DNA of 64,000 bases from NCBI GenBank assembly GCA_963573385.1, contig CAUYLG010017834.1, positions 59,385 to 123,384 on the forward strand, in the 5' to 3' direction. The notes below the pieces were generated by a model. That model searched no databases, had not been told where the DNA came from, and saw only the letters and a program-made list of their open reading frames with translations. The position numbers and the translations under genes are program-made. This document shows positions 45,100 to 57,287 of the stretch, piece after piece (positions within the stretch are counted from its first letter, which is position 1; every line of letters starts with the position of its first letter). The DNA comes from Cacajao melanocephalus (taxonomy: Eukaryota > Chordata > Mammalia > Primates > Pitheciidae).

Positions 45100-46964
45100 T
45101 AAATGTATCTATCTTGACCTTTTTGATGCCATCTAGCATTATTTAATTTGTCATTTGTATATTATCATATGTTGGGAAGTAAAAAATAACTAGAATTACT
45201 TTTCAGACCTCAATGTCATTTACTACATTAAATTTATTTATTTGTTTAAGGAAGAGCACATAAATGTATAGAACACTTTTTAAACATATGCAAAGTAATA
45301 TCTATTGTTAAAGTGTGCCTTACACTTGACCTTAATCACTTTTCAATGATTTTAGCACACTTACTGTTTTCCATGCCGTAATAAGAAATTGTAGGACTTT
45401 TTTAAGCCTTTCAATGAATTGAATCCTCTGAAAATTGCTTCCAATAAAAAGAAAAACCTTTCATGTCACCAAATTCCAGTCACAATAGCAATCTTGAATC
45501 TGCTTACCACTTAATTTCCAGCACAAGAAAGCAATAATGTTTTGGGGACCATTATGTAGACTATGCCTCTGACTTCTGGGCCCACATTTAATTTCCAGCC
45601 TGTGAGGATTAAAACCTGAAATTATGTTGTTATTTCAGTTTAGAATTATTTGTATTTTCATAATCATCATTAGTAAGATTCAGGGAGTTATTGTTATAAT
45701 CAGCTGTAATGATAGCTATTATTGTTAATAATGCAGGGCAGACGATAAGGTTTGGCTGAATCTGAGGATCGGTGTGTCTATCGCTGTGGTCTTTGTGCCA
45801 AACTGCACCTGAAAATGGAAGGGACAGCTGGTCTAGTGTGGTTACAGTTGCTCAACATCTTGGAAAGACATCAGTAGGGCAGAGAGTTTAGGGCCTGGTC
45901 CTTCAGTGATTTGAGAAGAGAACTTCAAGACCATGAATGTGTTCATTCACTGGAAGGTGAAAAATCAAGGGAGGTTTAGGACGTTCCTTGAAATGGTGGT
46001 GGTGGATAGGTAAAAATTCAGGCAGGGATTAAACAAAATTCCAAGGGGGAAAAACACAGTTTACAAAGAATGACAAAAATCTCTTGCAGATTATTTTCAG
46101 TGGAAGTTGTCCACTGTTACTCTAGTCCTCATTGGCCATCTTTGCAGATGCAAACTTTCGTCTACTCCTCTGCATGCTGTCTCTTCCAGTTTGAATCACA
46201 AAACTCATTAAGATCAGTTTTACCGTAATTCTCAAGTGATCTCAAAAACATACATTGGTTCCCCAGGGGCATGGCACAATGCTGGGAGCAGATGATAGGG
46301 GCAGGCTGGAGAGGACACTGTGAGAAGGGAAGCCCAAGCTGAGCTGCTTTTACTTTCACCAAGCTGCATTTTGGGAGAGGGTTAGTCAGGGCGGGGCTAA
46401 AGCAAAGCCAGCTTCTAGTCTCTCATCTGGAGCCCTGCTTGCCTTTCTCTAAGCATGAAAACGTCAAAATTTGTTTGGAGTTTGTCCTTTGCCTTTAATA
46501 AAATTTATAATGGCATTTCCATCTTCTTAGTAATATTTAGCCCAAATAACAGTAATTCTAAAAATGCCCATTTTATTTGAAAAATTTAGAAACATCAACT
46601 ATCCTTTCCGATACTGAATGATACACACATACTCTCTCTCTCATAAACACACACAGATACACACTCACACTCACCAGCCATAATATTTATTTTGTCTTCT
46701 TTCAAGTGATACTACATTTATTTTACTCCATTTTGAGGGGAGGAGGCAGCAAGAGTTAGGGCCTAAAGAGCCTGGTTAGCAGAAGATGATAGAGAGCTGG
46801 GGCTGTGGGAAGGACAAGGAAAAAGACCACACCTTGCAACAAATACTATGCTGGGTTGATGGACTAGAAGCTTTTTTATTCCCCCGCTTTTAAAACAAAA
46901 GTAAGACCCAAGTAACCAATGACAAGTGATATGAATTATCAGTATCATGACACTATGTTCTGGC
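45100..46964. other. No gene or assignable repeat (except the candidate block at 45620)
   Basis: AT-rich unassigned DNA to about 46560. A short CT/CA-rich impure patch lies at 46624-46675. Confidence 0.5.
45620..45830. promoter_or_regulatory. Candidate conserved non-coding block (speculative)
   Basis: Repeat-free and rich in short TF-like words: 'aatcatcattagtaagatt', the E-box CAGCTG at about 45702, 'taatgatagctattattg' and 'ttaataatgcagg'. No comparative data are available here, so this is a composition-based guess. Confidence 0.25.
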
Positions 46965-47155
46965 CCCACTCCACTGTGACCTTTGTTACGGCTTTGGTAA
47001 GATCACTTTGCCAATCTCTGCTTTCAGTTTTCTCATCTGTGAAATGTGTTTAATCATATTGACTTGTTTCCCAGGGAAGTAATGTGATATTTAATATTTG
47101 TGAAGCACTTTGAGATCTGACGATAAAAGGTGCATTATAGTAAGTAGTGTTTGCT
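46965..47155 (+). repeat. MIR-family SINE
   Basis: 'gatcactttgccaatctctg', 'ctttcagttttctcatctgt', 'gaaatgtgtttaatcatatt' and 'gtgaagcactttgagatctg' follow sense MIR/MIR3. Confidence 0.55.
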
Positions 47156-47869
47156 TCTCTCCTCCTCCCCTTACCCCCAACACATAATCTATACTCCTAT
47201 CATATGCATATTTTTGCAAAGTTCATGTAAATGACTCCAGGCTGTTTTATTTTTTTTAAAATTAATGCTGTGATATTTCTCCAGAACCTGACAAAGCCAT
47301 AAAAAATAAAAAGAGTAGCAGTGGTATACAATGAAGGGTAAAATCTTGAAAAAATCCATAAGAAAACAGATTACTGTTATGGGCTTATATGGGGTTATTA
47401 TAAGCAACAGTGAGGAATAATGATTACAAAAATAAGGAAAAATACATTGACAAGTGTCATTTGAAAACAATCGTGTTAAGAGGCTTTTTACACTCATTTT
47501 ACACAATGTAGGTATCCAAAATAGGTTTTAGAGGATATTAAAAGGATTGCTTTTCAAGGTTTTCAGTGTGCAAAGCACAAGAATGAAAAAGAGAGTTGGC
47601 TGATAGAATTCAGCTCAGAGAAATGACCTAGCCATACAACGTAGAGGGAAAGTGTAACAATTATTTCCTCTCTGGGCTTTTAGCAGTTCAAGTATCTTTG
47701 AACAATACGAAATTTCCTATATATTCAGCCTAAAATATTTTCTTTATTTTTCCCCTCTTGCAGTTTCTCTAGACATTTGCAAACTCTTGATATTGGAAGT
47801 GAACTACATTTCACAGTTATTGATTTGATTGTCAAAAAGTGTGAGGAACTATGGTTCCTCTTTTCCAAT
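47156..47869. other. No gene or assignable repeat
   Basis: AT-rich. A 105-codon antisense frame (47189-47506) has low-complexity hydrophobic composition and no recognised motif. Confidence 0.5.
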
Positions 47870-48040
47870 CCTGAATGGCATATTTCTGCTTCTCTCTCAT
47901 CCCACTTTAAACCAGTTCCTCATCTTCCCTTCCGTATTTTAGTTAATGTAACTATCCTTCTCCCAGCTAGCCAGACTTGAAACCACAGCCTTGTCTGACC
48001 TTATCATTACGCTACATGTCATATCTAATGTGCCAACAGA
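47870..48040 (+). repeat. L2-like fragment (weak)
   Basis: 'ttaatgtaactatccttctc' and 'ccagctagccagacttgaaa' loosely follow the internal 3' part of sense L2. Confidence 0.35.
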
Positions 48041-48054
48041 GTCCTTAAATGACC

Positions 48055-48260
48055 ACATGCTTCTCAAAATTTAATGCAGCCCACATGAATCACCTAAGGA
48101 TCTTGTATGAATGCAGATTCTGATTCTGGAAGTCTTGGATGGGGCCCGACATTCTGCATTTCTAATAAGCTCCCAGGTTGTGCCCATGTTGCTGGTGCAT
48201 GAACCGTGCAACATGGGCAGAACCCATGCAATATGACTAGCAAGGCATTAACCTTCATTT
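48055..48260 (+). mobile_element. MER5-type hAT-Charlie MITE
   Basis: 'gcttctcaaaatttaatgca', 'catgaatcacctaaggatct', 'gaatgcagattctgattctg' and 'tttctaataagctcccagg' are a well-preserved MER5-type order. Both termini are partly decayed. Confidence 0.7.
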
Positions 48261-48519
48261 CCAGGCAAGACTTTGGCTCTACTGATATAATTCTCTCTTT
48301 AAGGAAAATTTCCAGCCCAGGCAGGATAAAACTGATCATCTTGAGCATATTTCCCTTTGAGTTAACTTTCTAAGAGAAATAAAACCAGAAACATCATAAG
48401 ACACAAACCCCAAACAACTGTTGAGCAAATGGGGCCTCTTCATCAATCATACTCTCTTCTCTGACAGCTGTTTGCATTCCATTCCCTTACACATTGTTGT
48501 ATGCTCTGTTTTGTCATAA

Positions 48520-48680
48520 TATATTCCTTCAACTACTTTTTGAGAGTACACTGTGTGTGAAACACTAAACTACACTCAAGGAATAAAAAATGAAATAGTA
48601 TGATGTCCCACCATCAACAAGCTTATAACCTTACACAGAAAAGAGCCAAGTAAGCAGAGAAATACAGTGAAGTGTAGTAT
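48520..48680 (-). repeat. L2-like 3' end, antisense (weak)
   Basis: 'actactttttgagagtacac' and 'tcaacaagcttataacctta' follow antisense L2. Confidence 0.4.
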
Positions 48681-49759
48681 TTCCCTGTGCCTAGAATATT
48701 ATTCTCACTGTTCTTAACTCCTTTCTCATCCCAAAATCCTCATTACCACACACACACTTTGTACTATAGCAACATTAAACTGTTACTACTATAATACTCA
48801 TAATTGTAATCCCTACAAATGTCGAATTATCAATGATCCAATTTCTATGCATTATCAAAAATTGTGATATAATAATTGTTTTAATGAAAAGTATGATGGT
48901 TTTGAAGCTGCATTGTTTTCAGGTTTATAAGGACTGAGAATTCCAGCAACAAATATGACCCTATATATGGTACAAAACATAAAAATTGCTGAGAAAATGT
49001 AGTAAGTACAACACTGTAGTAACAGCCCTGGTCATAAAGAAAATTCACATGCAGGATGACTGGTGATTGGCTTCCATTCTCTCCATTCCTTTCCTGTTCT
49101 CAAATGGAGACTCCAGGAGCGGGTCATGGACGGAGGTGGAGGGGAGATTCTTGGGTGGGAGGAGACAGCAGCCAGGAAGCTCCATCTTGGGAAGTACAGA
49201 GGCAGAATGTAGTCCTGGAGAGTTCTAATTCCTCTTGTCCTATTTTTTTCCAGAGTGGAACATTGATATTGGCATTTGGCACTCAGAAGATTCCAGGAAT
49301 CTGTTGCTCTTCTGAACGTTTCAGGTAACCTTGGGATATAAAAATATACCCGTTGATATTTAAGCTACCATTGGTCAGCACTAAATGTAACTATAGTAGG
49401 AGTAGGACAACTTGAGATCATGTGAACAGACCAGAAACTACAGACTGCAACAAAAATGTGCAGATTGCCATGTCATTTCTATAACCTTGCAGCAATGAAA
49501 TTCCATGTCTTACACACTTGGAGTTTCCTCTATTTGATTCTAATGAGCTTCTAACCTCTACTAATGGTGTTTCTCTTTCTACCTCATCAGCCCAGGGCTC
49601 ATTCATTTTATCTTGTTTCATCTATGCTAAAATAGAAAACCCAAGGCTACTCAAACATAACCTTGATCAATACTAATTCTTGATCAAGTCAACCCAATAT
49701 CCAGCAACAATTAGATAATGTAAATTGCATTTCCTCACTAGTTTATTATAAATTATAAT
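48681..49759. other. No gene or assignable repeat
   Basis: AT-rich. A 90-codon frame at 49056-49328 lies in locally GC-richer DNA, with no known motif. Confidence 0.5.
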
Positions 49760-49995
49760 AAAATATAAAGCATCGTGTTTATAATATGCCAGACATTATC
49801 ATAACCGTTCTGCATGAATTGACTTTTTGTCCTCATAGCAGCCTCATGAGCCATTTATTACTGTCATTTCCATATTACAAATGAGGAACTTGTTGGACAG
49901 AGAGGTTAAGCAACTTGCCCAAGGTCACATAGTAGGTAACTGTCAAAGCTAGGATTAAAACCTAGACAGTTCAGAGGTCATACCCTTTATTGTTT
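49760..49995 (-). repeat. MIR SINE, antisense
   Basis: 'atatgccagacattatcata', 'gaacttgttggacagagagg', 'ttaagcaacttgcccaaggt' and 'cacatagtaggtaactgtca' are a clear antisense MIR. Confidence 0.78.
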
Positions 49996-50254
49996 CTGAG
50001 CCATGAAGGTTCTATGCCACAGGGCCTAGAAGGTTATATTTGGATATTAGATATTTTATGGAGCTACTGAAGGCTTTTCAGAAAGGGGTATAATCAAATC
50101 GAATGTCTGAAAAAGATCATAATAGTGGCTGGGGATATTTCTAGATTTCCTGTCCAATTATTTCTCCTTCAGCCTACCCTAATAACTCTTTGTGGTTGAA
50201 ACCTTGGGCCCTTGAGTCAGAAAAGTCTTGAAAAAAAATCCCTGTTAATTATAA

Positions 50255-50425
50255 TAACAAACACTGAGCGTTACTGAGCCGCCATGGTAACGTACTGTGA
50301 ATTAAGGCTTTTAACCTTCATAATAAACCCTGAGGGAGATACTATTACTCTCCTCCTTTTCAGATGAAAAAACTGAGATTGGTTATAGAAATATGTCCAT
50401 CATTATTTCAATAGGTATGGAGCAG
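50255..50425 (-). repeat. MIR SINE, antisense
   Basis: 'ttaaccttcataataaaccc', 'tgagggagatactattactc' and 'ttttcagatgaaaaaactga' are antisense MIR core. Confidence 0.65.
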
Positions 50426-50524
50426 AAATTAAAAACCCAGTTTGTCTAAATTGCAGAATAAGTTACTGCTGTGTAACCTATTGTAATAAAGATTGCTAGT
50501 TCTTACACTTGTTAGTGGTGCGAT

Positions 50525-50640
50525 ATTTGCCATTACATTATATTATATTGCATTATATTATATCATTTCATATTTTTTGAGACAGGGTCTCACTCTGTCA
50601 CCAGGCTGGAGTGCAGTGGTGCAATTATAGCTTCATGGAA
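50525..50640 (-). repeat. AT-rich tract and truncated antisense Alu
   Basis: A TTATAT-type AT-rich low-complexity tract (50530-50570) is followed by T-run plus 'gagacagggtctcactctgt' to about 50638, which is only the 3' end of one Alu arm. Confidence 0.85.
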
Positions 50641-51224
50641 ACTATGCCACACATTTAGAAAGTTAAAAAACTCAACTAATAAAAGATGTTCTTAATGCTT
50701 TATTTCCTCAATAAAAGAGTTTCCTTCTGTTCTTCTGAATGAAAACTGTGACTTCATTTTTTCCTAAATGTATACTTGAATCTTTTGCAGATGCATATTT
50801 AGCCTAGTTTGTGGAGATGTTCCTTTATTCAAAATATATAAGAGTTGCTTTTTAGATATTTATTATCAACCTTTGATGTCTGTTTCTTATTAAGTGCAAC
50901 CCCCCCAGTTTTCAGTGGCTCCCCAAATAAATTCTGGAATAGTTATGTTTTAGAAATGTTGGGATTTATTCATATAAGAAAGAATCCCTAAAAGTTAATA
51001 TGTTAAGATCTGAGAAGTGATGGCGTCTGCTTTTGGTTGGTGGGCAGTCTTCCTAATTTCTTCCCAAATTAGGAGTTCATGTAAACAAACAAAAAATCTA
51101 TGTTTTTTATGAGTTTGTGGTTTCATTTCTACAATTGTAAAGATAAATAAATGTAATAATATCAGAAAACCATCTCTACATGGTAAATTTTCCGTATTAG
51201 TTTGCTAGTGTTAATATTAGAAAT
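50641..51224. other. No gene or assignable repeat
   Basis: AT-rich unassigned DNA. Confidence 0.5.
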
Positions 51225-51420
51225 AGTAATAGTAGTAGTATTTGTGCTACTGATATTAACCTTGTTATTAATCAGATTGTAGCATGAATGACCAAACTTT
51301 TTAAAAAGGGAAAGAAGTGAAATTCCAAGGAGTTGAATGAGCTGCTCATAATTATGAAAGAAGACACTGGCATAACTAGGTTAAAAATTGATGAACAGAA
51401 GCCTGACTCCTGCTTTCTAT
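51225..51420 (-). repeat. MIR-like SINE, antisense
   Basis: 'agtagtagtatttgtgctac', 'aaattccaaggagttgaatg' and 'agctgctcataattatgaaa' follow antisense MIR weakly. Confidence 0.4.
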
Positions 51421-51449
51421 GTATTAAACAATGAAACTTCTAATAAAAG

Positions 51450-51501
51450 AACTCTTAATCATTGCATGCTCAATGATTAAGAGTTAATCATTGCCTGCTC
51501 A
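51450..51501. repeat. 15-bp perfect inverted repeat with overlapping direct repeat
   Basis: AACTCTTAATCATTG (51450-51464) pairs exactly with CAATGATTAAGAGTT (51471-51485) over a 6-nt loop. The text at 51455-51472 is repeated with one change at 51484-51501 (29-bp period). Confidence 0.92.
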
Positions 51502-51829
51502 TGACATACTCAACAATACCCTTAATTGCAAAACAGCTTCCATGTTTGCACATAGCTGTTCATCCGAAGGGCAAGATGTACACCATTTCTTTTAGCTTTA
51601 AGTTGCCATCATTTGTTACTTTATTCATCCATGGAGTAGATATTTCTGAAGCCTGTGTGCTGTTTTAGGCACTAAGCTAAGTACTAGAACAATAAATGAG
51701 TAAATCACTGTTCCTCAACACAAGAAAGCAGAAATCTTCAATACTGTTTCACAGAATGTTTCTCAGTTTCCATTTTGTCTTATCTCCATCCTCTTAAAAG
51801 TAGCTCCAAGTGCTTATGGCCACTGACCC

Positions 51830-52560
51830 ACTTCATTCATTTATTTATTCAGTCATTCTTTCAGTAAATATTTATGGAGCCTCATTATATGCTATGGAGA
51901 TAAAGTGATGAATAAAAAAACAGTCCTTCCCTTTCATGTACCTTAAGTATTCTGGTAGAATAGACAGATTAAAAAACAAAGAAACAAAACAATTACAAAC
52001 TGTGACAAACACTGTAAAAGAAACCAATATGAGAGAATAGTGGAGAGACCAACTTCAGAAAGGATGGGTAGTAAAGCCCTTTGGGGAGGTGACATTTATT
52101 CTGGAATCTGGAAGCTGAAAAGGAACTAGCCATGTGAAGAGTATAAAATCATTTTAGTAAAATAGCAGTGCATAAAGACCTTGAGGCAGGAATGAGCTAG
52201 GAGTTTTTCTACACAGAAAAGAGACGCGATCTAATTTGATTTTTAAGAATATAGTTTTGGCTGCTGCAATAGTCTGGGCTTGAGCAGGGTAAGAATGAAA
52301 GCTGGAACACTATTGCATAATGAAGAGACCGTCTGGATAGCCCAGGTAAGCCATGATGGTTAGGTGGTGGCAGTGGAAATGAAGAGAAACTAGAAGATGA
52401 AAGACAGATTTTGGAGGTAGAATCAGTAGGACTTGCTGATGGACTGAAAATGCCAGAAAGGCAAAATTAGCAATCCAGATTAATTTCCGAATTTCTGGTT
52501 TGAGAAATTGGGTCATCATTGTTGTCACTGACTGAGATGGAAAATCCTGGATGTTGGGAG
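51830..52560 (-). repeat. L2 (LINE2), antisense, 3' portion
   Basis: The antisense 3' terminus ('cagtaaatatttatggagcc'), then 'gaggtgacatttattctgga', 'agaccttgaggcaggaatga', 'ttttggctgctgcaatagtc' and 'gtaggacttgctgatggact' trace L2 for about 730 bp. Confidence 0.78.
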
Positions 52561-54184
52561 GCAGATTTGGGGGAGGGGGACAAAAAAGGAGTTGAATAAA
52601 AAGAAAGAAAACATCTTAATAGCATCCCTCATATTAATAATTTAGAAATTGAATCTTATATATAGAGACATGGGAACAACAGGGTCTCTTAAAGAATATT
52701 TTGACCTCATTTTACAAGTAAGATGCTTGCGCAAATCAGCAGAGACGTTACTGGTATTGTGTGACACCATCACCAAAGAATATTTCTTGGCTGGCATGGT
52801 ATTAATTCCAATTACTCATTTGATGCTTAAATCTCCTTGGCATATCCCTGCCAAAGGATCACACAGCCCATGGTAAAATAGCAATAGTTACAACAAGTGG
52901 AAGATAACACTAATATTTAATTATTATATGTGTCAGGCACTCTTGGAAGGGCTTAATAATAATGAAAAAAAGACTACTTATCAAACATTTTTTCTAATAC
53001 TCAGTAGGAATCTGTTTCCCAGTCTACCCATTCATTAATGTAGTATTTGGCACTGCACCCCAACAGCATGGTGCTAAAAGAGTGTATTCACGGGTAGACC
53101 TGTGGGCTTAGAAAGGTTTCCTTGTTCTCTTTCTTGCTCCCTCACACTTAGTGTTTCAGGGGTTTTCTTTGTTTGTTTGTTTGTTTGTTTGTTTCTCATT
53201 GGCTCATTGGTCAGCAACAAGGTTGGATGAAATCACCTCTGAATTTTTCTCTAGCTCTAAGTTTCTACAGTTCCAAAATTTGTTACCTTCACTTTTAAAT
53301 AGACAGAGGATGTGTATAAGCTATGAGAGAATGAAAATGGTAAAGAACTAAAATGATCCAGGTTTACATGCCTGTCCTATGTATGGAATTTTATACTGAA
53401 GCTTGTAACAATGAATGAAATCTTCAGTCATTTTAAAGAACAGAAGTGCCATTCATTTTTGTACTGTTTTTTAGGTTTTTTTTTTTGTGTGTGTGTGTGT
53501 GGCCCAAATCCAGGTTGAATATATTGTGCACTGTTAAACAAAATACATATTTTCAGAAATTCATGTGATAAATACTTCCCTGAGTTCTAAGAAAAGTTTA
53601 TCTCTCCCAGTAAAAAATGTGTATTTTTCATACTAACTGCCAGTGCCATGCCCTAGTTGAATGTTATCCTGGGAGAACTTCTGATGCCGAAAGGAGAGGA
53701 TAGAAACAAGGCCAGGGCATCACAGAGTGAAGGTAAGAGAAACAAATGCTCTTCCTCTTACCAACTTCTCCACCCTGTCTCCTGCTTCAGCAAGAACAAA
53801 GGAGACATATGATGAATGATACCCATAAAGATACCCCAGTGTCTGGAGACCTAACATGGGAACCACAGACTAATACCATGATTTATGCCACTAATGAGGA
53901 ATCTGAGAGAGGACATAGTAACTCCACAAGGCCCTTTCTCCCGACATTTGCTGGTGGTGAAGATATACATAATTTATCTTCAAATTCCATTATCATGGGC
54001 TGAGAGCCAGGGTAAAACTGAACCTGCAGGTGGCTCTTTTCATTATGGTCAGTAGAGTGGAACTCTAGCAGTAATACATGTTTCCCTTTTCCACTTTACT
54101 GCTAGGGCACTCAAGGCCCAAATCTGGAAAGCAGGTCACCTTAGGTGCCCAGTAGCACTTACACATTTAATCTGAATAGTCCTA
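52561..54184. other. No gene; low-complexity tracts only
   Basis: (TTTG)n at 53168-53194, and a T-run followed by (GT)n at 53476-53501. A frame at 53746-54003 (85 codons) shows no recognised motif. Confidence 0.5.
53168..53194. repeat. (TTTG)n microsatellite
   Basis: Six to seven perfect TTTG units. Confidence 0.93.
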
Positions 54185-54340
54185 TTTTATTTACGATTAT
54201 TTTGTAATTGCTACTAATTACCTCTTAATGAGTCTGGTGCATTAATTGATGTTCTAAAAATATGTAGAAAGGAATCAAAATTAATGCATATGTGCTTAAT
54301 GAATCTAATATTATTATTTCAATTTGGTCAAATTATCTTA
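54185..54340. promoter_or_regulatory. Candidate conserved non-coding block rich in homeodomain-type words (speculative)
   Basis: 'gtaattgctactaattacct', 'cttaatgag', 'gcattaattgatgtt', 'aaaattaatgcatatgtgct' and 'taatgaatc' place at least six TAAT-core words and a POU-like ATGCATAT within 150 bp of repeat-free DNA. AT-richness alone raises the chance of such words, so only conservation data could support it. Confidence 0.3.
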
Positions 54341-54504
54341 GTAATGAAGTGATGAGATGGGTATATGAGACACATATTCACTTACCCTGGGATTACCTTA
54401 GAGAAGAACTGTCTTCCTACAGCTAATACAAGGTCACACAGCATATGGATGATCATGATACAGGCTCGGAGCTGTAATTACAAACATTTTCTAAGATTGT
54501 TTTC

Positions 54505-54755
54505 AGCAGCTTGCTGTAGTAATGAAAAGATCCTGGGCTTAGGAATTGGTCCGACACAGGTTTCATGGCCTAACTTCACCATTGACCAGCATGTGATCTT
54601 GGTTAGGTCATTTAATTTTATTGATCCTTGGTTTTCTCAGTGGTAAAAATGAGACTTACAGTTCACTTCTCACAAACTCATGAAGAGAATTAAGCATAAT
54701 CACTGTGTACAGCTATGTAGCATGGTAGCAGTCTTCAGACACTCAGTAAGAGAGC
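54505..54755 (+). repeat. MIR SINE
   Basis: 'aaaagatcctgggcttagga', 'catgtgatcttggttaggtc', 'atttaattttattgatcctt' and 'ggttttctcagtggtaaaaa' are sense MIR. Confidence 0.7.
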
Positions 54756-55622
54756 CGTCTTCTGTTACCTGTTTTCTGTATCTTCCAAATGCAACAATGA
54801 GCATTTGGGGTTATGGAATAGATACTAAAACCTGTAGGCAATCTCCTTGTTGCTCTCTGTTGTTTTAACAGCAGAGCTTGCATTTGTTTATTCTGTACAT
54901 GTAAACATTGCACTGAAGAAATCCATCAGCTATGAGCCCTTTTGTACCTCACAATATTTAAAATTCCTAACTCTTTGGAATGACATAAAGGTATCTCTTG
55001 ACAGCTGTTGCTTTTGATTCACTCACATAATATTGCAGACTCTTACTTATCAATCATTTTAGACAAGAAATGGGAAAGCCCTCTGTTCTTCTCTAAGTCT
55101 ACGTGGATAAATGTGGTAAACTAGCACAAGTTTCTTTCAGGGCTTAGACTCAGCCTGAGTATCCAAAGTTACCAGGCAATATTTCAACATCTTGATATTT
55201 AAATTTATAAAAATCCCACATGCACCCACCACCTTCTTTAAAATGAATCTGGAATTATTGTTTAAGTATAGACACAATGTTTTAAAAGGACTTCATGGGG
55301 CACACTGTGCTTTGGGATGCTGTGGTTAATCTAGGCCAGTATACGGCTCCAAGTAGTTGACAAATTCCACTGTTGCTTCCTTTTTTTCCTTCCATGAAGT
55401 TTAAAATAAACAATTAACCTATTTCCAACACAGTGTTTGGTATTGATTTAATTTAGCATGTGTTATTCATCTGCATGCCTCACAACGGTTGCTTAATTGT
55501 CTAAATCTTCCCGTGTAGAGTGCTGCCTATGGAATCTCTTTCCACAGAACACTCTGCTTACTATTTCCATAACATCTGTCTTTTCTACTAAAGAGCAGAT
55601 TAACAATTATGCTTCTTTTAAA

Positions 55623-55626
55623 GGTG

Positions 55627-55671
<45 letters not shown>
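55623..55671. repeat. (GT)n microsatellite
   Basis: About 24 GT units, interrupted once near the start (GTGCGT). Confidence 0.96.
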
Positions 55672-55673
<2 letters not shown>

Positions 55674-55902
55674 GGAGGGTTAGGCAAGATAAGTTGCTTC
55701 TTGTACAGTTTTCTTTCTGGCACAATAGTTTGCAGTCTTATCACCAGGTCAGGGATTTTGCCTATACCCATAATGCAGCTGGTAGGATTGCCCTTTTCTT
55801 TTGCCTTATTATGCCACAGAATGCCACATTATTTCCATTTTGACTATCTTCAAAAGAGACAACATATGCAACCCCTCCTCCTGCTCCCACTCCTCATGTC
55901 TC

Positions 55903-55960
55903 TCTCACACACACACGCACCCACATACACATACACACAAATGCACGCACACATGCACAC
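55903..55960. repeat. (CA)-rich impure microsatellite
   Basis: CA/CACGCA/CATACA units, interrupted and therefore likely older than the pure GT tract 230 bp upstream. Confidence 0.88.
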
Positions 55961-56132
55961 AAAGCTCCTTTCAATTGTGTTAAGCAGTAAAGCAGAAGGA
56001 TTTTTTAAATTAGTGTTTTGTTTTGGCAAGGTTGCTGATATGTTCATGTAATACAGTTTTAATCAAATCCCCAAAGCTGAAGACCTTTCAGCATATCTTA
56101 GGCTGCACTGTGCAGGGCTTATTCCACTTGAA

Positions 56133-56150
56133 GTGGCCACCAGGGAGGTA
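56133..56150 (+). promoter_or_regulatory. CTCF-like motif (plus orientation, moderate)
   Basis: TGGCCACCAGGGAGGTAC matches the CTCF core well through CCACCAGGG and departs from it in the last positions. Confidence 0.35.
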
Positions 56151-57287
56151 CAATTAGCTGTTCCCATGGAGAAGTTTGTTATAGTAATAAATAATAAGTA
56201 GCATAGGTAGCGATGGAATCAATTAAAGGTATTTTCAACCGTCTAATGGTTTATGGGAATGCTAAATAATTGACAACAAGTTTTTGACTGTTTTCTCTCC
56301 GCATGCCTCCTGTAACTAAACAGTGACCATGCACATAGGACAGTGTCCGAGGTCACTGCTTTTTCTTTTATAAAGCCATATTGTCAAGGGTATTCTATGA
56401 AAGACAGTTGCAGCCCTTACGTAACCAAGCTGATTTTGAGAGGGTTAAAACTCTGCTGTAAATATTTGCTGCAGGCAGAAATCTAACATATGAAGCAGGA
56501 GAACAAATTGTGTTATCAGTTTCAAAAACAATCTGTTTCGCCATTCATTTATTTATTTTTTTAACCAGTGTAAAGCAGAACAATAGGAGTTGAGTAGCTG
56601 AGAGGGCTTTGTGTTTTGTCTCTGGGTTCCTACTGCTTTGAAGTTAAAATGGAAATTTGGCAAGTGGGACATTAGTAAAGTGCTCTAAATGCTTTTGGCA
56701 TCTTGACAGCAAAAAGAAAAAAAATCAAAATGGTCAAGCTACCTTGGTTCAAAATTAGCGAGTGTATGTTCATGAGTTGCTGTATAGATAAAATCTCAGA
56801 AGAAAATAGGATGGATACGTTTATTGTGTATATTTGGGGATGAATTGATATGCCACACATCACCTAAAACAGGTCAGTGATCATGAGCTTTGCAAGATTT
56901 ACATGAAAAGACACAATTGTTCCTTAGAAGTTATTGGATAAGTGACATACAGTCTCAATGCCAATGTGGGTATCAATGGGAATTAGACTAAAATTTTGGC
57001 TAAATAAAGTTTAAATCACAATTATCATCATTTGATTAGAAAAAGTAGTTCTAGTTGATTTTCTATTTTACAGATGTTTTTATAATTGTGAACACCCACT
57101 CTGTGGATTTATCTTAATGCAGAATGAGCCCACTCTATCCTTAGGGTTTCTATGAAGTTGTATGAGCAATGCAGTACACAAGAGCAACAGAAACTCCTTC
57201 TATAGGCTGCTGGAGTGCAAAATTTATAAGTGCATGTTCATGATACCTCAGGCCAAATGTATTTAATATAATAATATCTTGTACTTT

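Larger units (their letters stand above)
54756..57287. other. Largely unassigned, two dinucleotide tracts
   Basis: A 2.5 kb stretch poor in recognisable repeats, with (GT)n at 55623-55671 and a (CA)-rich impure tract at 55903-55960. No coding signal beyond translated microsatellites. Confidence 0.5.
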
